From the NCBI GenBank assembly GCA_021770345.1, contig JAETRD010000018.1, positions 1 through 64,000 on the forward strand: a stretch of 64,000 bases of DNA. The letters run 5' to 3'. Shown here one piece after another: positions 1 through 7,987 of the stretch. Below the pieces are notes generated by a model. That model was not told where the DNA came from. It worked only from the letters and a program-made list of their open reading frames with translations, and did no database searches. The translations under genes were made by a program, and so were the position numbers. The DNA is from Lachnospiraceae bacterium (GTDB lineage Bacteria; Bacillota; Clostridia; Lachnospirales; Lachnospiraceae). Positions within the stretch are counted from its first letter, which is position 1, and every line of letters begins with the position of its first letter.

Positions 1-86
1 TTGCCGAACTTGTCCGACAAATCAGTGCCGTATCGGTTTCTCCTGCAATTCCGCTGTTTCCGTGTCGCTCACGGGTCAGCTTGTTT

Positions 87-115
87 ATATTAGCACCTCC
101 GTTTTGGAATGTCAA
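87..115 (-). promoter_or_regulatory. Sigma-A type promoter firing out of the window
   Basis: On the minus strand there is a TTGACA -35 box (110-115), a 17-base spacer and a TATAAT-like TAATAT -10 box (87-92). Transcription would start near position 80 and run leftward off the window. No start codon with a ribosome site is visible in the remaining 80 bases, so the gene served is outside. The promoter lies just past the end of the protease gene at 208 and would separate the next gene from the RiPP operon. Confidence 0.6.
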
Positions 116-207
116 CTGTCTTTTGCAAGATTCGAAAAAGAAAGTTTTCTGTCGAAAATTGTTTTAATTGTTCGTACAATTTAATTTACCATTTCTGCCT
201 GTCAATC

Positions 208-1650
208 CTACGAAAAATACGCCTGGATCTCCTCATACAATCCGTTTATATCAGCCTCTTCTCCCGTGCACTCCTCCGCTGTTATCAGCATAGCCGTTCC
301 CGGGGCCGCATATACAAGTTTTTTCGCCGTATTCCCCAGAAATTCATTGTTCCCCGATACACCCACCAGTACAAGATCCGGCCGGTACATCTGCGTAAGA
401 TAATGAAGCGCCGCTTCTCCTCCGACCGACCGGGGAATATATTCCAGTCCATACAGATATGCATACGCATAGTCTGAGGCGGCCGCGCACTGGTATCCCT
501 CCTCACAGAAACGCTTTTGCAGACCGCACATCGTATTTATGATTCCCGCATCCTCCGATTCTATAAAAACCACGGGCACGCCCAAATTATCCGAATCAAG
601 CTCAGCCACCCCATCCCAGCGGGCTGCCCCGCAGTCAGACTCCTGCCAAAATATCAAACCGTGAAATTTTCCCGCCTCTTCCTCTGCCATAACTCCACAG
701 TATACCAGCATACGCAGCCTGTCTCTCTTCTGTTCCAGCATACGCAGCGCACACCTGTTGGTATCCTCATTCACCGAGGGAATGTACAGGACGGTTCCCT
801 GTGTCATTTCCTTATCAAATGTTTCTTCCTCAAAGAATCCTTCTCCGGTCGGTATCCCACGGAAAAAAAACTGCTCTCTGCATAAAGGCCGGTCGTCGGG
901 ATTCCACACCGCAGCGCTCCGCAAAAAGTCAGGACGCATGCTGCGATAATCTCTTCCTCCTGACAGCCTGCGGTACAGCGCCGCAATCGTTTCCCGTTCA
1001 CCCATCCGCGCCGCGATCCGATTGCACACCGCCGCCGTGACCGTCGGTGATGCGTAACTGTTTGATGGCTCCGTCTCTCTTACCGCCCCGTCCCGCCAGC
1101 AAAGGCAATGCCTTGCCGGGGCTGTGCAAACGTTACCGTATAGCCTGTACGACAGCCGTTTTCCCGCATCGGTTTCTTTCCCGTTCTCCGTCTCCTCCGC
1201 CGACACACCGATCACGCCGCCAAGATGCGCCGGCATCGTGTAGCCGCCCCGATTGCTTTCGGAGGCAATCAGAATCTGCCCTTTTGACACCATGGCCGCA
1301 ATCGCGGGCTGTATCCTCCCGTAATCTGACAGACACTGTGTTCCGACACTCATGTGCACAACCGGAATCCGCTCCCGCAGACACCACTCCAAAGCTGTCA
1401 AAAGCTGCCCTATCCGGGTTTGAAGCGGCATCACATCAAAAATACAGATGCTGATAAAGTCCGCCTCCGGCGCATACGTCTCAATGATTTTCGCACATAC
1501 GGTCCCGTGCAGCATCAGCCGCGCATCGTCCCCGCGGCGGGTACGCACCTCCCCGGTTACATCGTCTGCGACCAGATCGCACAGCAGCTTTGTGCCATCG
1601 GCAAGCTCCTCTCTGTCAATCCCGTCGTCGATCACCGCAACTTTAATCAC
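208..1650 (-). CDS. Subtilisin-like (S8) serine protease of the RiPP operon
   Basis: This 480-residue protein is a subtilase. The catalytic Asp lies in VAVIDDGID (about D8), the His in HGT (about H48), the oxyanion Asn in ESNRGG (about N133) and the Ser in NSYASP (about S198), so the active site looks complete. No signal peptide or membrane segment is visible, which suggests a cytoplasmic enzyme. After the roughly 270-residue protease domain comes a C-terminal region ending in a domain (last 110 residues) with the pattern EGY...YAYLYGLEYIP, reminiscent of part of the maturation protein at 7988-9064. The start chosen is GTG at 1650, overlapping the exporter stop by eight bases (GTGATTAA) with GGGAGG upstream; a longer ATG start at 1707 is possible but would add residues before the protease core. 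As the last gene of the operon it probably cuts the leader from the modified peptide (inferred). Confidence 0.85.
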   Translation of the reverse strand: MIKVAVIDDGIDREELADGTKLLCDLVADDVTGEVRTRRGDDARLMLHGTVCAKIIETYAPEADFISICIFDVMPLQTRIGQLLTALEWCLRERIPVVHMSVGTQCLSDYGRIQPAIAAMVSKGQILIASESNRGGYTMPAHLGGVIGVSAEETENGKETDAGKRLSYRLYGNVCTAPARHCLCWRDGAVRETEPSNSYASPTVTAAVCNRIAARMGERETIAALYRRLSGGRDYRSMRPDFLRSAAVWNPDDRPLCREQFFFRGIPTGEGFFEEETFDKEMTQGTVLYIPSVNEDTNRCALRMLEQKRDRLRMLVYCGVMAEEEAGKFHGLIFWQESDCGAARWDGVAELDSDNLGVPVVFIESEDAGIINTMCGLQKRFCEEGYQCAAASDYAYAYLYGLEYIPRSVGGEAALHYLTQMYRPDLVLVGVSGNNEFLGNTAKKLVYAAPGTAMLITAEECTGEEADINGLYEEIQAYFS

Positions 1651-3460
1651 TCTGCCCGCATCCTCCCTGCGCAAATTTTTCACTCTGATAGTGAAAAAGC
1701 TCCGCATACCGATTCTTGTTTTCCAAAAGCTGCCGCTGCGTCCCCATCTCCACAATTCGTCCGTTCTCCAGAACAATGATTTTATCCGCCAAAAACACAT
1801 TCGAAAGCCGGTGAGACGTAAAGATCGTCAGTTTCCCGTCTGTCAGCGTTTTGAGGTTCTCAAAAATATCATGCTCCGCTTTGGGGTCGAGATTGGACGA
1901 CGGCTCGTCCAACACAAGTACCTCGTGGCGCCGGAACATCGCACGCGCCAGCGCAATTTTCTGCGACTGCCCGCCAGAAAGCTCCACCCCTTCTCTGTCA
2001 AACGCACGCGTCAGATTTGTCTTCAGTCCATTTTTCATTTTTCGGAGAATATCGTCACAGCAGCTTTCGGCAAGCGCCTGATGCGCCGCCTGCTCGCCCT
2101 CGGCCTTTTCCCGCTCCAAATCGCTCATCGTCACATTTTCATAAATGGACATACTGTAATTTTTCATTTCCTGAAAATACACGCTGAAACACTTCCGCAG
2201 TTCTTTCAAACGATATTCCCGTATCGGAATATCATTGATCCGGATACACCCCTCCTCCGGCTCGTACATGCGCAGCAGCAACTTAATCAGCGTTGATTTT
2301 CCTGCGCCGTTGATTCCGACAAACGCGGTCTTTTCCCCCTTATACAGACAGAAACTCACATCCGAGAGCACTCTTTCGGCTGTCCCCGGATAGCGGAAGC
2401 TCACATGGGAAAATTCGATTTTTTCGACTTCGGCAAGCCGCCTCTCCCCCGTGTCCAACACATGATTTTCAAATTCAAAGACACGTTTGAAATTTTCAAT
2501 CCGAAGTTTGTTATCGTAGATACTGGAAAACGTATAGGCCAGCAGAGAACACGACGAAATCAGCTGCACGGCAAGCCCGGTGTAGAGCGAATAGTCTCCG
2601 ACCGAGCCCGTTCCCGCAAGGATGCTCCCGCCGATATCGACCGCGATCCAAAACGAGACAAGCTCCGGAAGACATGCCGACAAAATCATAAGCAGCGTCC
2701 GGCTCCGCACAAGTTTTCTTCGCTTCTCAAATACTTCCTGCCAGATTGCATGATATTTCTCCCGCAGCAAATCTCCGATGTCAAACAGCCGGATATCCTG
2801 CGCATACGCTTTTTCCATACAGATTCCCTGCAGGTATCCTTTCCTTCGCTCCGCATTGATCTGGTCCAGGCTGAAATGATATAAATTCTTCGTGTACCAG
2901 ACGGATATCACCGCATGCGGAATCGCGGCCGCCATAAGCAGAATGCCGTACACCGGTTTTGCCATCCACAGCACCGCAAACACGGACAGAAAGCTGACGC
3001 ACTGCCCGACAAACGTGAGGACATTCCAGAGCACCTGCGTAATCGCGTTCGCGTCGGTTGCGGCGGCGCGCAGCTTGTCGTAATACTCCGTATTGTCAAA
3101 GTACTCCATATCAATCCCGGTGGAACAACGCATCAGCATCAGGGAAATTTTTTCTCCCAGCAGCTCGTTGTGAACCATCTGCATGTACTGCTGCCCTTTT
3201 CCCACAATACTTTCAAGGAGCTTTACAACGAGAATCGCCCCGAGCAGAAACAGCAGCGCCTGCTGCCTGTCGCCTGCCGCAAAACTCCCCGCCAGCAGAT
3301 CCAGCAGATATTTTCCCAGAAACGCGCCGGCAATCCCGAGCAGAGGCACAAAAAGCTCGCAGCTCACACGCAGCGCCGTGTAAAGCCGGGAGGCATCCCA
3401 CGACAGCCGCATACAATAGCAAAGTGTTTTCCACCATTCCGAAAGCTTTTGTCCCTTCAT
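1643..3460 (-). CDS. Single-chain ABC exporter (permease plus ATPase) of the RiPP operon
   Basis: This is a 605-residue half-transporter with an N-terminal six-helix membrane domain (about residues 1-320) and a C-terminal ATPase. Walker A (GINGAGKST), signature (LSGGQ), Walker B with catalytic Glu (LVLDEPSSNLD) and H-loop (TSHRLS) are all present, so a homodimer would have two competent sites. There is no N-terminal C39 peptidase domain, so leader removal must be done by another enzyme, plausibly the adjacent subtilase. The membrane region phrase MEYFDNTEYYD is typical of exporters associated with peptide natural products. The start ATG at 3460 directly abuts a tandem heptamer repeat whose units carry AAAGG, which may serve as the ribosome site. 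It probably exports the mature peptide (inferred). Confidence 0.88.
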   Translation of the reverse strand: MKGQKLSEWWKTLCYCMRLSWDASRLYTALRVSCELFVPLLGIAGAFLGKYLLDLLAGSFAAGDRQQALLFLLGAILVVKLLESIVGKGQQYMQMVHNELLGEKISLMLMRCSTGIDMEYFDNTEYYDKLRAAATDANAITQVLWNVLTFVGQCVSFLSVFAVLWMAKPVYGILLMAAAIPHAVISVWYTKNLYHFSLDQINAERRKGYLQGICMEKAYAQDIRLFDIGDLLREKYHAIWQEVFEKRRKLVRSRTLLMILSACLPELVSFWIAVDIGGSILAGTGSVGDYSLYTGLAVQLISSCSLLAYTFSSIYDNKLRIENFKRVFEFENHVLDTGERRLAEVEKIEFSHVSFRYPGTAERVLSDVSFCLYKGEKTAFVGINGAGKSTLIKLLLRMYEPEEGCIRINDIPIREYRLKELRKCFSVYFQEMKNYSMSIYENVTMSDLEREKAEGEQAAHQALAESCCDDILRKMKNGLKTNLTRAFDREGVELSGGQSQKIALARAMFRRHEVLVLDEPSSNLDPKAEHDIFENLKTLTDGKLTIFTSHRLSNVFLADKIIVLENGRIVEMGTQRQLLENKNRYAELFHYQSEKFAQGGCGQSD

Positions 3461-3516
3461 CCTTTATCTTTTACCCTTTATCCTTTATCCTTTATCCTTT
3501 ATTCTTTATTCTTTAC
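3461..3516 (-). repeat. Eight-copy heptanucleotide tandem repeat at a translation start
   Basis: Eight consecutive seven-base units, consensus ATAAAGG on the minus strand, fill the whole gap between the stop codon of the ATPase gene (TAA at 3513-3515 lies inside the last unit) and the ATG of the exporter gene (3460). Five units are exact, the others differ by one or two bases. Each unit contains the Shine-Dalgarno-like AAAGG. The period is not a multiple of three, but since the array is non-coding a change in copy number would alter spacing or ribosome-site number rather than frame. Confidence 0.9.
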
Positions 3517-4190
3517 ACTTCATCCTGTCCGGCCTCAGTCAGCACTCCGTCTCCCATGCGCCAAACCTTATCGGAAAGCTCCGCCACCTGCATATCATGC
3601 GTTACCACAATCACACAATAGCCCTGCTCATGGGCCAGCATCTGCAAAATATCCAAAATATTTTCCGTATTCTCCTGGTCTAAGTTTCCGGTCGGCTCAT
3701 CCGCCAGCAATATTTTCGCCCCGGAAGCAAGCGCTCTCGCAATCGCGACGCGCTGCTGCTCCCCGCCCGAAAGGTTCGCCGGAAAACGCTTCCAGAGTTC
3801 CTCGCCGATTCCGGTCAATCGCAGCGCCTCGGCCGCCTGGTTTTTCGCCTCCTGCCGCGACACGCCCCGGATATCCATCGGATAACACACATTTTCCTGC
3901 ACCGTCAGCAGCGGGAAGAGCTGAAAAGACTGGAAAATCATCGAAATCGTCTCTCTCCGGTACCGGTCCAGATCCATTCCCGCACGCGCCTCCCCGTTGA
4001 CCGTAATCTCCCCGGAATCCGGCACGTCCATCCCCGCCATCACAGACAGCAGCGTTGTCTTCCCACTCCCGGACGGGCCGACGATCGCGCACAATTCGCC
4101 CTCCGAAAAGACGCAGGAAACCCCTTTTAACACCTGTTTATCCGCTTTCGGGTACCGGTAGCAGATATTATCCAACCGCAGCTCTGTCAT
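3513..4190 (-). CDS. ABC transporter ATPase, MacB/LolD family
   Basis: A stand-alone ATPase of 225 residues. Walker A is GPSGSGKTT, the signature is LSGGEQQRVAIARA and Walker B is ILLADEPTGNLD, the last two characteristic of the MacB/LolD/FtsE-like family that powers FtsX-type permeases. The start ATG at 4190 is preceded by GGAGG at good spacing; the upstream ATG at 4205 has a weaker site. It follows the large FtsX permease at 4207 with no gap and presumably forms its energy-coupling partner. In RiPP operons such pairs act in export or in self-immunity; the sequence does not decide between them. Confidence 0.88.
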   Translation of the reverse strand: MTELRLDNICYRYPKADKQVLKGVSCVFSEGELCAIVGPSGSGKTTLLSVMAGMDVPDSGEITVNGEARAGMDLDRYRRETISMIFQSFQLFPLLTVQENVCYPMDIRGVSRQEAKNQAAEALRLTGIGEELWKRFPANLSGGEQQRVAIARALASGAKILLADEPTGNLDQENTENILDILQMLAHEQGYCVIVVTHDMQVAELSDKVWRMGDGVLTEAGQDEV

Positions 4191-4206
4191 ATCTATTTCC
4201 TCCATT

Positions 4207-7200
4207 CTATTCCTTTACCTGCAAAAGTTCAAGCGGTCGTCTGTTTGTGACGGCAATTCCCCCCGCCGCCATCCCCGCCGCGCTTCCGGCAAAATAAGCC
4301 AGCAGGCCGATGATCCCCGCAGTTGTCATTCCCCACCGCAGAATGCCTGTCAGCAGAAATCCCGCCAGAAGTCCCGCGATGCAGTTGAGAAACTGCTCCG
4401 ACACGATGAGCAGCCGCACCTCGGACACGGACGTCCCCAGCGCCCGCATGATCGCCGCCTCCCTGCTCCTCTGCAAAATAAGCAGAAGCTGCAGACCGAA
4501 GCCGGTCACCGCAAACACCGCGGCCGCAACCGGAAACAGAACCCGAAACAGCGCGAGCGTGCGCTCCATCGGCTCCAACACCTCCCGCAGTTCCTGATCC
4601 CAGATCACAAGCCGCAGCGGCAGCAGCGACTTTTTATCATCCGCCGCGATCTGCTGCAGATTTTCCGTCTGTTCCAGCAGTTCCCTGTTCTTTGCGGAAT
4701 CAAACGTAACCCGCGCCGTCAGAAGCATATCGTCCTGCCCGTGAGCGCTCTTGATATATTCCATCGTCTCCCCGGAGACAAGCACCGTATTTTCCTGCAA
4801 TCCGTTTCCAAGACTGCCTGCATACGTTCCCACAATCCGGTATTTCCCTGTTTGTACCCGTCCCTGGCTCTCGATCGAAAGCCGTGTTCCCATGCCCCAT
4901 TCCGGCGCCATCATACTCTCAGGCAAAATGATTCCGAACGTGCCTATATCTTCATTCTGATTTCCCTCCACAAAACGCTCTCCGTTCATCCGCGTTTCAA
5001 AGGAAAAGGAAGCCTCCGAACCCGTCTCCTCAAGAAACCCTTCCCAGTCATACACCGCCAGAACCGTCACGTCCTTTATTCTGTCTCCTATACGGGCACC
5101 ATTTTCTCCCGTCGAACGTTCCGAAACAGAAGTGATCTTCGTCGCGGCCTCCACATAGACCTCCTGCACCAGTCCCGTCGCCTGCAGCGCGTCAACAATG
5201 TCTCTGGAAATCACCGCGCCTCCGTACATTCCGCTATGGCTGCCGGAATTCGCCTGCACCAGTTCCCCGGTCACCACCGTCGTCGCATAAATCCGGTCTA
5301 TCTCCTGTTTCTGTCTCTGTCCGGCGTCCTGCATCCAGACGAGCGTCAATACCGCGGCCACGGAAAACAACAGTACGCTCACCGTGCCTGCGACGGCCCT
5401 GCTCTGATGCCTGCGTATGTAATTCCTTCTCACTTCTGAACGCTTTTGCGGCTGGCCGGCATCCTTTTTCCGGTTTTCAGGTGTCGTCCTGTCTTTCCCG
5501 GTACGAACTCTGATTTTTTCAGACTTCGCTGTCCGCCGCACGGCGGACGACACCGGCTCCCGTTCTCTGCGCACTGCGGCCCCGCCCGCCGCCTGGCCGG
5601 CCAGCAGGGCAAGCAGCGGCCGACGCGACAGGGAAAGTGCCGCGCAAATGCCGGGCAGGAAAAGCGCCGCAAGCATCCCGGCACAAAACAGCGGCAGCCA
5701 TAGCGCGGGCAGCGTCACGGCCTGCGCCTCGTCTGCGAGCGCCTGTACCGGCTCTAACAGTTCCCCCGCGCTCCGCAGCGTCGCCAGCCACCCCGCCAGC
5801 GCGCCCGGCACAACCCCCAGGGCCCCGATCCCACCCAGAGCGCGGAGAAATCCGCCGGCGGCTTTCCGGGCCGGCACGCCCAGCGCCCGCATGATCGCAT
5901 ATTCCCTGCGGCACTGCGCCGTATAAAGCATACAGCCCAGCAGCAGAATGCCGCAGAATACAGCCGCGGACAGCCCCGCGCTCATCCGCGTGGAACCCAG
6001 CAGCGCCGATGAGGTTTCCACAAAGCCGTCCGCATTGTCCTCCGCAAACAGAACCGTGCAGCCCAGTTCCTCCAGCTTTTTTCTGTTTTCCGCCAGAAAC
6101 TTCTGCTTGTCCTCCGGATTCTTCAGCACGAAGCTGTAACTCATACTGTCCAGATGCGAATCCCACGGCACATAGCCGGCCGGAATACAGCTGTCAGGCA
6201 CATACATCGTGAGACTGTACAGTGTGAGAAAACTCCCCGTATAATTCAGATTGTCATAGATTCCCACGATCTCAAACTCCGCCGTCTCACTGTCTCTTCC
6301 CGTCCTTTTCGCGTCCTGCCAGACATCCCAGGTCTGATAATAGAACGGGTTATCCTCATCTTTCAGACAGACCGTAACCGTATCGCCAAGCCCAAGTCCT
6401 CTCGTCCGGGCAAAAAACTCATTGACGACGCACACATGGCGCCCTTCCGTATCGTCCTCTCTTGTCAGCCAGCGCCCCTCCGTCAGATACATCTCCTTCG
6501 CGCTCTCGAGGCAGTTCGGAATCCGGCTCATATCCTTTGTCCCGACAACCGCCATCACTCTGCTGGTCTCGTCCAGATACGCAAGGTATTCCTGCAGCTG
6601 CGCGGAAACCGCAAAGTCCTCCTGCACCAGAGAAAAATACCGCTCCTCCTGCGGCAGAGTTTCCAGAACAAAATGCGAGCCGATGTACCCGCTCTGCGCG
6701 CCTTTTGGCGAATTGACACCGTAGAGTTCCGTGTACCACGCGCGCAGCAGGTAGGTTTCCCCCTCCCGAAGCTCCCCGAGTTCCTCCAGAAATGCCGCGT
6801 CCTGCTCGGCGGGGAAATAGGAATATGTGTCCACATTGTTTGTATTTTCCGGGTCCAGCCCCGGCAGATGCATCACAAACACCGTCCGGTTTTCGCTCAT
6901 GTAATCCCCGTAACCGCCCAGAAGACTTTTGACCCGAAATTCCAGCTGGTAATACCCGCCCGCCCCTTTCGGATTCTCCGTGTATTTCGCGCCCTGATAG
7001 GTCCCGGTAAAAACCACCTCCGCATAATTTCCCAGAGACTGAGTTAAACCGTCAAAATCGGTATTCTGCAGCCCTTCCAGCACCCCGGAACAGTTGCGCC
7101 TTACATCCTCAAATTCCAGGTAAGGACTCTCCGCGATCAGCGCCTGCGCCTTGCGCACATCCCAGTCGTCCTTCTCCAGATAGCCCACAGGCTTATAGTA

Positions 7201-7356
7201 TGCGCGCAGCCGCTCCAGCTCCCCGGAGACCAGCAGATATTCCGCGATATGGGAAGTAAACGCATAGGCCGCGGCCGCAAACAGCAACACAAGTATCAGC
7301 GTGCGAAGCGGCCTTCTCGCAAGCGTTTTCCGGTAGGGATTGATTTTCGGTCTCAT
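4207..7356 (-). CDS. FtsX/MacB-family ABC permease, large two-domain form
   Basis: This 1049-residue membrane protein has a helix near the N terminus, a long extracytoplasmic region (about 50-470), a first FtsX core (about 475-590, containing CRREYAIMRALGVP), a charged cytoplasmic linker, another helix near 650, a second extracytoplasmic region and a C-terminal FtsX core (about 930-1040, containing REAAIMRALGTS). The paired 'IMRALG' motifs are the usual ATPase-contact segments of this superfamily. It pairs with the ATPase at 3513-4190. The base composition and size are in keeping with peptide-associated FtsX permeases of Firmicutes. It is the first gene downstream of the hairpin that follows the precursor, so its expression may be set by read-through. 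Confidence 0.87.
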   Translation of the reverse strand: MRPKINPYRKTLARRPLRTLILVLLFAAAAYAFTSHIAEYLLVSGELERLRAYYKPVGYLEKDDWDVRKAQALIAESPYLEFEDVRRNCSGVLEGLQNTDFDGLTQSLGNYAEVVFTGTYQGAKYTENPKGAGGYYQLEFRVKSLLGGYGDYMSENRTVFVMHLPGLDPENTNNVDTYSYFPAEQDAAFLEELGELREGETYLLRAWYTELYGVNSPKGAQSGYIGSHFVLETLPQEERYFSLVQEDFAVSAQLQEYLAYLDETSRVMAVVGTKDMSRIPNCLESAKEMYLTEGRWLTREDDTEGRHVCVVNEFFARTRGLGLGDTVTVCLKDEDNPFYYQTWDVWQDAKRTGRDSETAEFEIVGIYDNLNYTGSFLTLYSLTMYVPDSCIPAGYVPWDSHLDSMSYSFVLKNPEDKQKFLAENRKKLEELGCTVLFAEDNADGFVETSSALLGSTRMSAGLSAAVFCGILLLGCMLYTAQCRREYAIMRALGVPARKAAGGFLRALGGIGALGVVPGALAGWLATLRSAGELLEPVQALADEAQAVTLPALWLPLFCAGMLAALFLPGICAALSLSRRPLLALLAGQAAGGAAVRREREPVSSAVRRTAKSEKIRVRTGKDRTTPENRKKDAGQPQKRSEVRRNYIRRHQSRAVAGTVSVLLFSVAAVLTLVWMQDAGQRQKQEIDRIYATTVVTGELVQANSGSHSGMYGGAVISRDIVDALQATGLVQEVYVEAATKITSVSERSTGENGARIGDRIKDVTVLAVYDWEGFLEETGSEASFSFETRMNGERFVEGNQNEDIGTFGIILPESMMAPEWGMGTRLSIESQGRVQTGKYRIVGTYAGSLGNGLQENTVLVSGETMEYIKSAHGQDDMLLTARVTFDSAKNRELLEQTENLQQIAADDKKSLLPLRLVIWDQELREVLEPMERTLALFRVLFPVAAAVFAVTGFGLQLLLILQRSREAAIMRALGTSVSEVRLLIVSEQFLNCIAGLLAGFLLTGILRWGMTTAGIIGLLAYFAGSAAGMAAGGIAVTNRRPLELLQVKE

Positions 7357-7396
7357 ATTTCCTCGCTTTCTGCCGCTTCTGGCGGACTTTCAAAGA

Positions 7397-7422
7397 CTGC
7401 GGTGTGTAAAGACACACCGCAG
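7397..7422 (-). terminator. Hairpin between precursor and transporter genes (possible attenuator)
   Basis: A perfect 11-base-pair inverted repeat (7397-7407 with 7412-7422) with a four-base loop lies between the precursor gene (ends 7479) and the permease gene (starts 7356). On the minus strand it is followed only by a short TCTTT, not a full U-run, so partial termination or protection of the upstream mRNA from 3' decay is more likely than full termination. Confidence 0.6.
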
Positions 7423-7478
7423 GATGCATAAAATACAGCTTCTGTTTTTTGAAAGAAATTTCTTACATTCGATTTCGA

Positions 7479-7682
7479 TTAACCGTTTACGATTTGCGAT
7501 CTAAAATTATATTCATTGTATATCGCGTTTCCGTTTACCTGATCCGGACCACTCCAGACATCGTTCGTCACATAGTGTCTCTCACAGCTGCATTTACAAT
7601 TACAAATACATGAACTAGCATACAGACACGCGCAGGCATATGCCTCCACCGAGTTTCCCGTCTGATTTCTTTTTTTGATCAT
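7479..7682 (-). CDS. Cys-rich RiPP precursor peptide, Clo7bot/CLI_3235 type
   Basis: A 67-residue peptide with a short basic N-terminal leader (MIKKRNQTGNS), the motif SVEAYACAC, then seven cysteines within 17 residues, five of them in alternating CxCxCxCxC spacing, and a 32-residue Cys-free polar tail rich in Asn, Gly, Tyr and Val. The placement beside a radical SAM maturase, a carrier-related protein and a maturation-system protein matches the clostridial CLI_3235/Clo7bot family of presumed bacteriocins. The second of two in-frame ATGs is chosen (7682) because AAAGGAGG at 7690-7697 has proper spacing to it but is too close to the first (7688). The Cys block is the probable site of radical SAM crosslinks (inferred). 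Function, antimicrobial or signalling, is not shown by sequence. Confidence 0.88.
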   Translation of the reverse strand: MIKKRNQTGNSVEAYACACLYASSCICNCKCSCERHYVTNDVWSGPDQVNGNAIYNEYNFRSQIVNG

Positions 7683-7714
7683 AGGCATTCCTCCTTTGAT
7701 GATAAAGCTGTATT

Positions 7715-7981
7715 TTACCGCACGGATTCACAGAGCCGCTCATTTACCGCGGCAACGATCTGGTTAAGCGTCGAGAACCGGTAATCAGCAAGCGCTTCCT
7801 CCTCCAGATAAATCCCAAACCGCTTTTCCGTCTCGAGCAAAAGGTACATCATATCCACCGCGCCAAAATAAAACGGACTGCCGGTCAGCGGCCGCTTCCG
7901 GTTCTCCTCCGTCAGCAGCTGCTCTCTGCAGTGCATCTTCTCTCTCATAATCTCAAATACGATCTCCGTCGTCTTCTCCAT
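7715..7981 (-). CDS. Acyl-carrier-protein-related maturation protein lacking the pantetheine serine
   Basis: An 88-residue acidic protein whose centre and C-terminal half (VDMMYLLLETEKRFGIYLEE) align with helix II and III of acyl carrier proteins. At the position of the DSL serine that carries phosphopantetheine the sequence reads GAVD, so the attachment residue is Ala. It therefore cannot be a conventional holo carrier. It matches what is called the acyl-carrier-related protein of clostridial peptide maturation systems. It starts seven bases after the maturation protein stops and precedes the precursor gene by about 30 bases. A scaffold or leader-binding role is an inference. Confidence 0.82.
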   Translation of the reverse strand: MEKTTEIVFEIMREKMHCREQLLTEENRKRPLTGSPFYFGAVDMMYLLLETEKRFGIYLEEEALADYRFSTLNQIVAAVNERLCESVR

Positions 7982-7987
7982 CGTCTC

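Noticed and set aside
1-108. Open frame on the minus strand running off the left edge
   Set aside because: No start codon with ribosome site; the GGAGGTG there is part of a promoter spacer.
1651-1800. N-terminal extension of the subtilase frame
   Set aside because: Lies inside the exporter gene in another frame and precedes the Asp motif by non-protease sequence; the GTG at 1650 gives a normal subtilase start.
3461-3516. Heptamer array as a CRISPR-like or VNTR coding repeat
   Set aside because: Units are seven bases with no spacers and no reading frame; it is a non-coding tandem repeat.
2915-4000. 361-residue plus-strand open frame
   Set aside because: Antisense to the exporter and ATPase genes, which have full family motifs. 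The frame is basic and Pro/Arg-rich with no domain.
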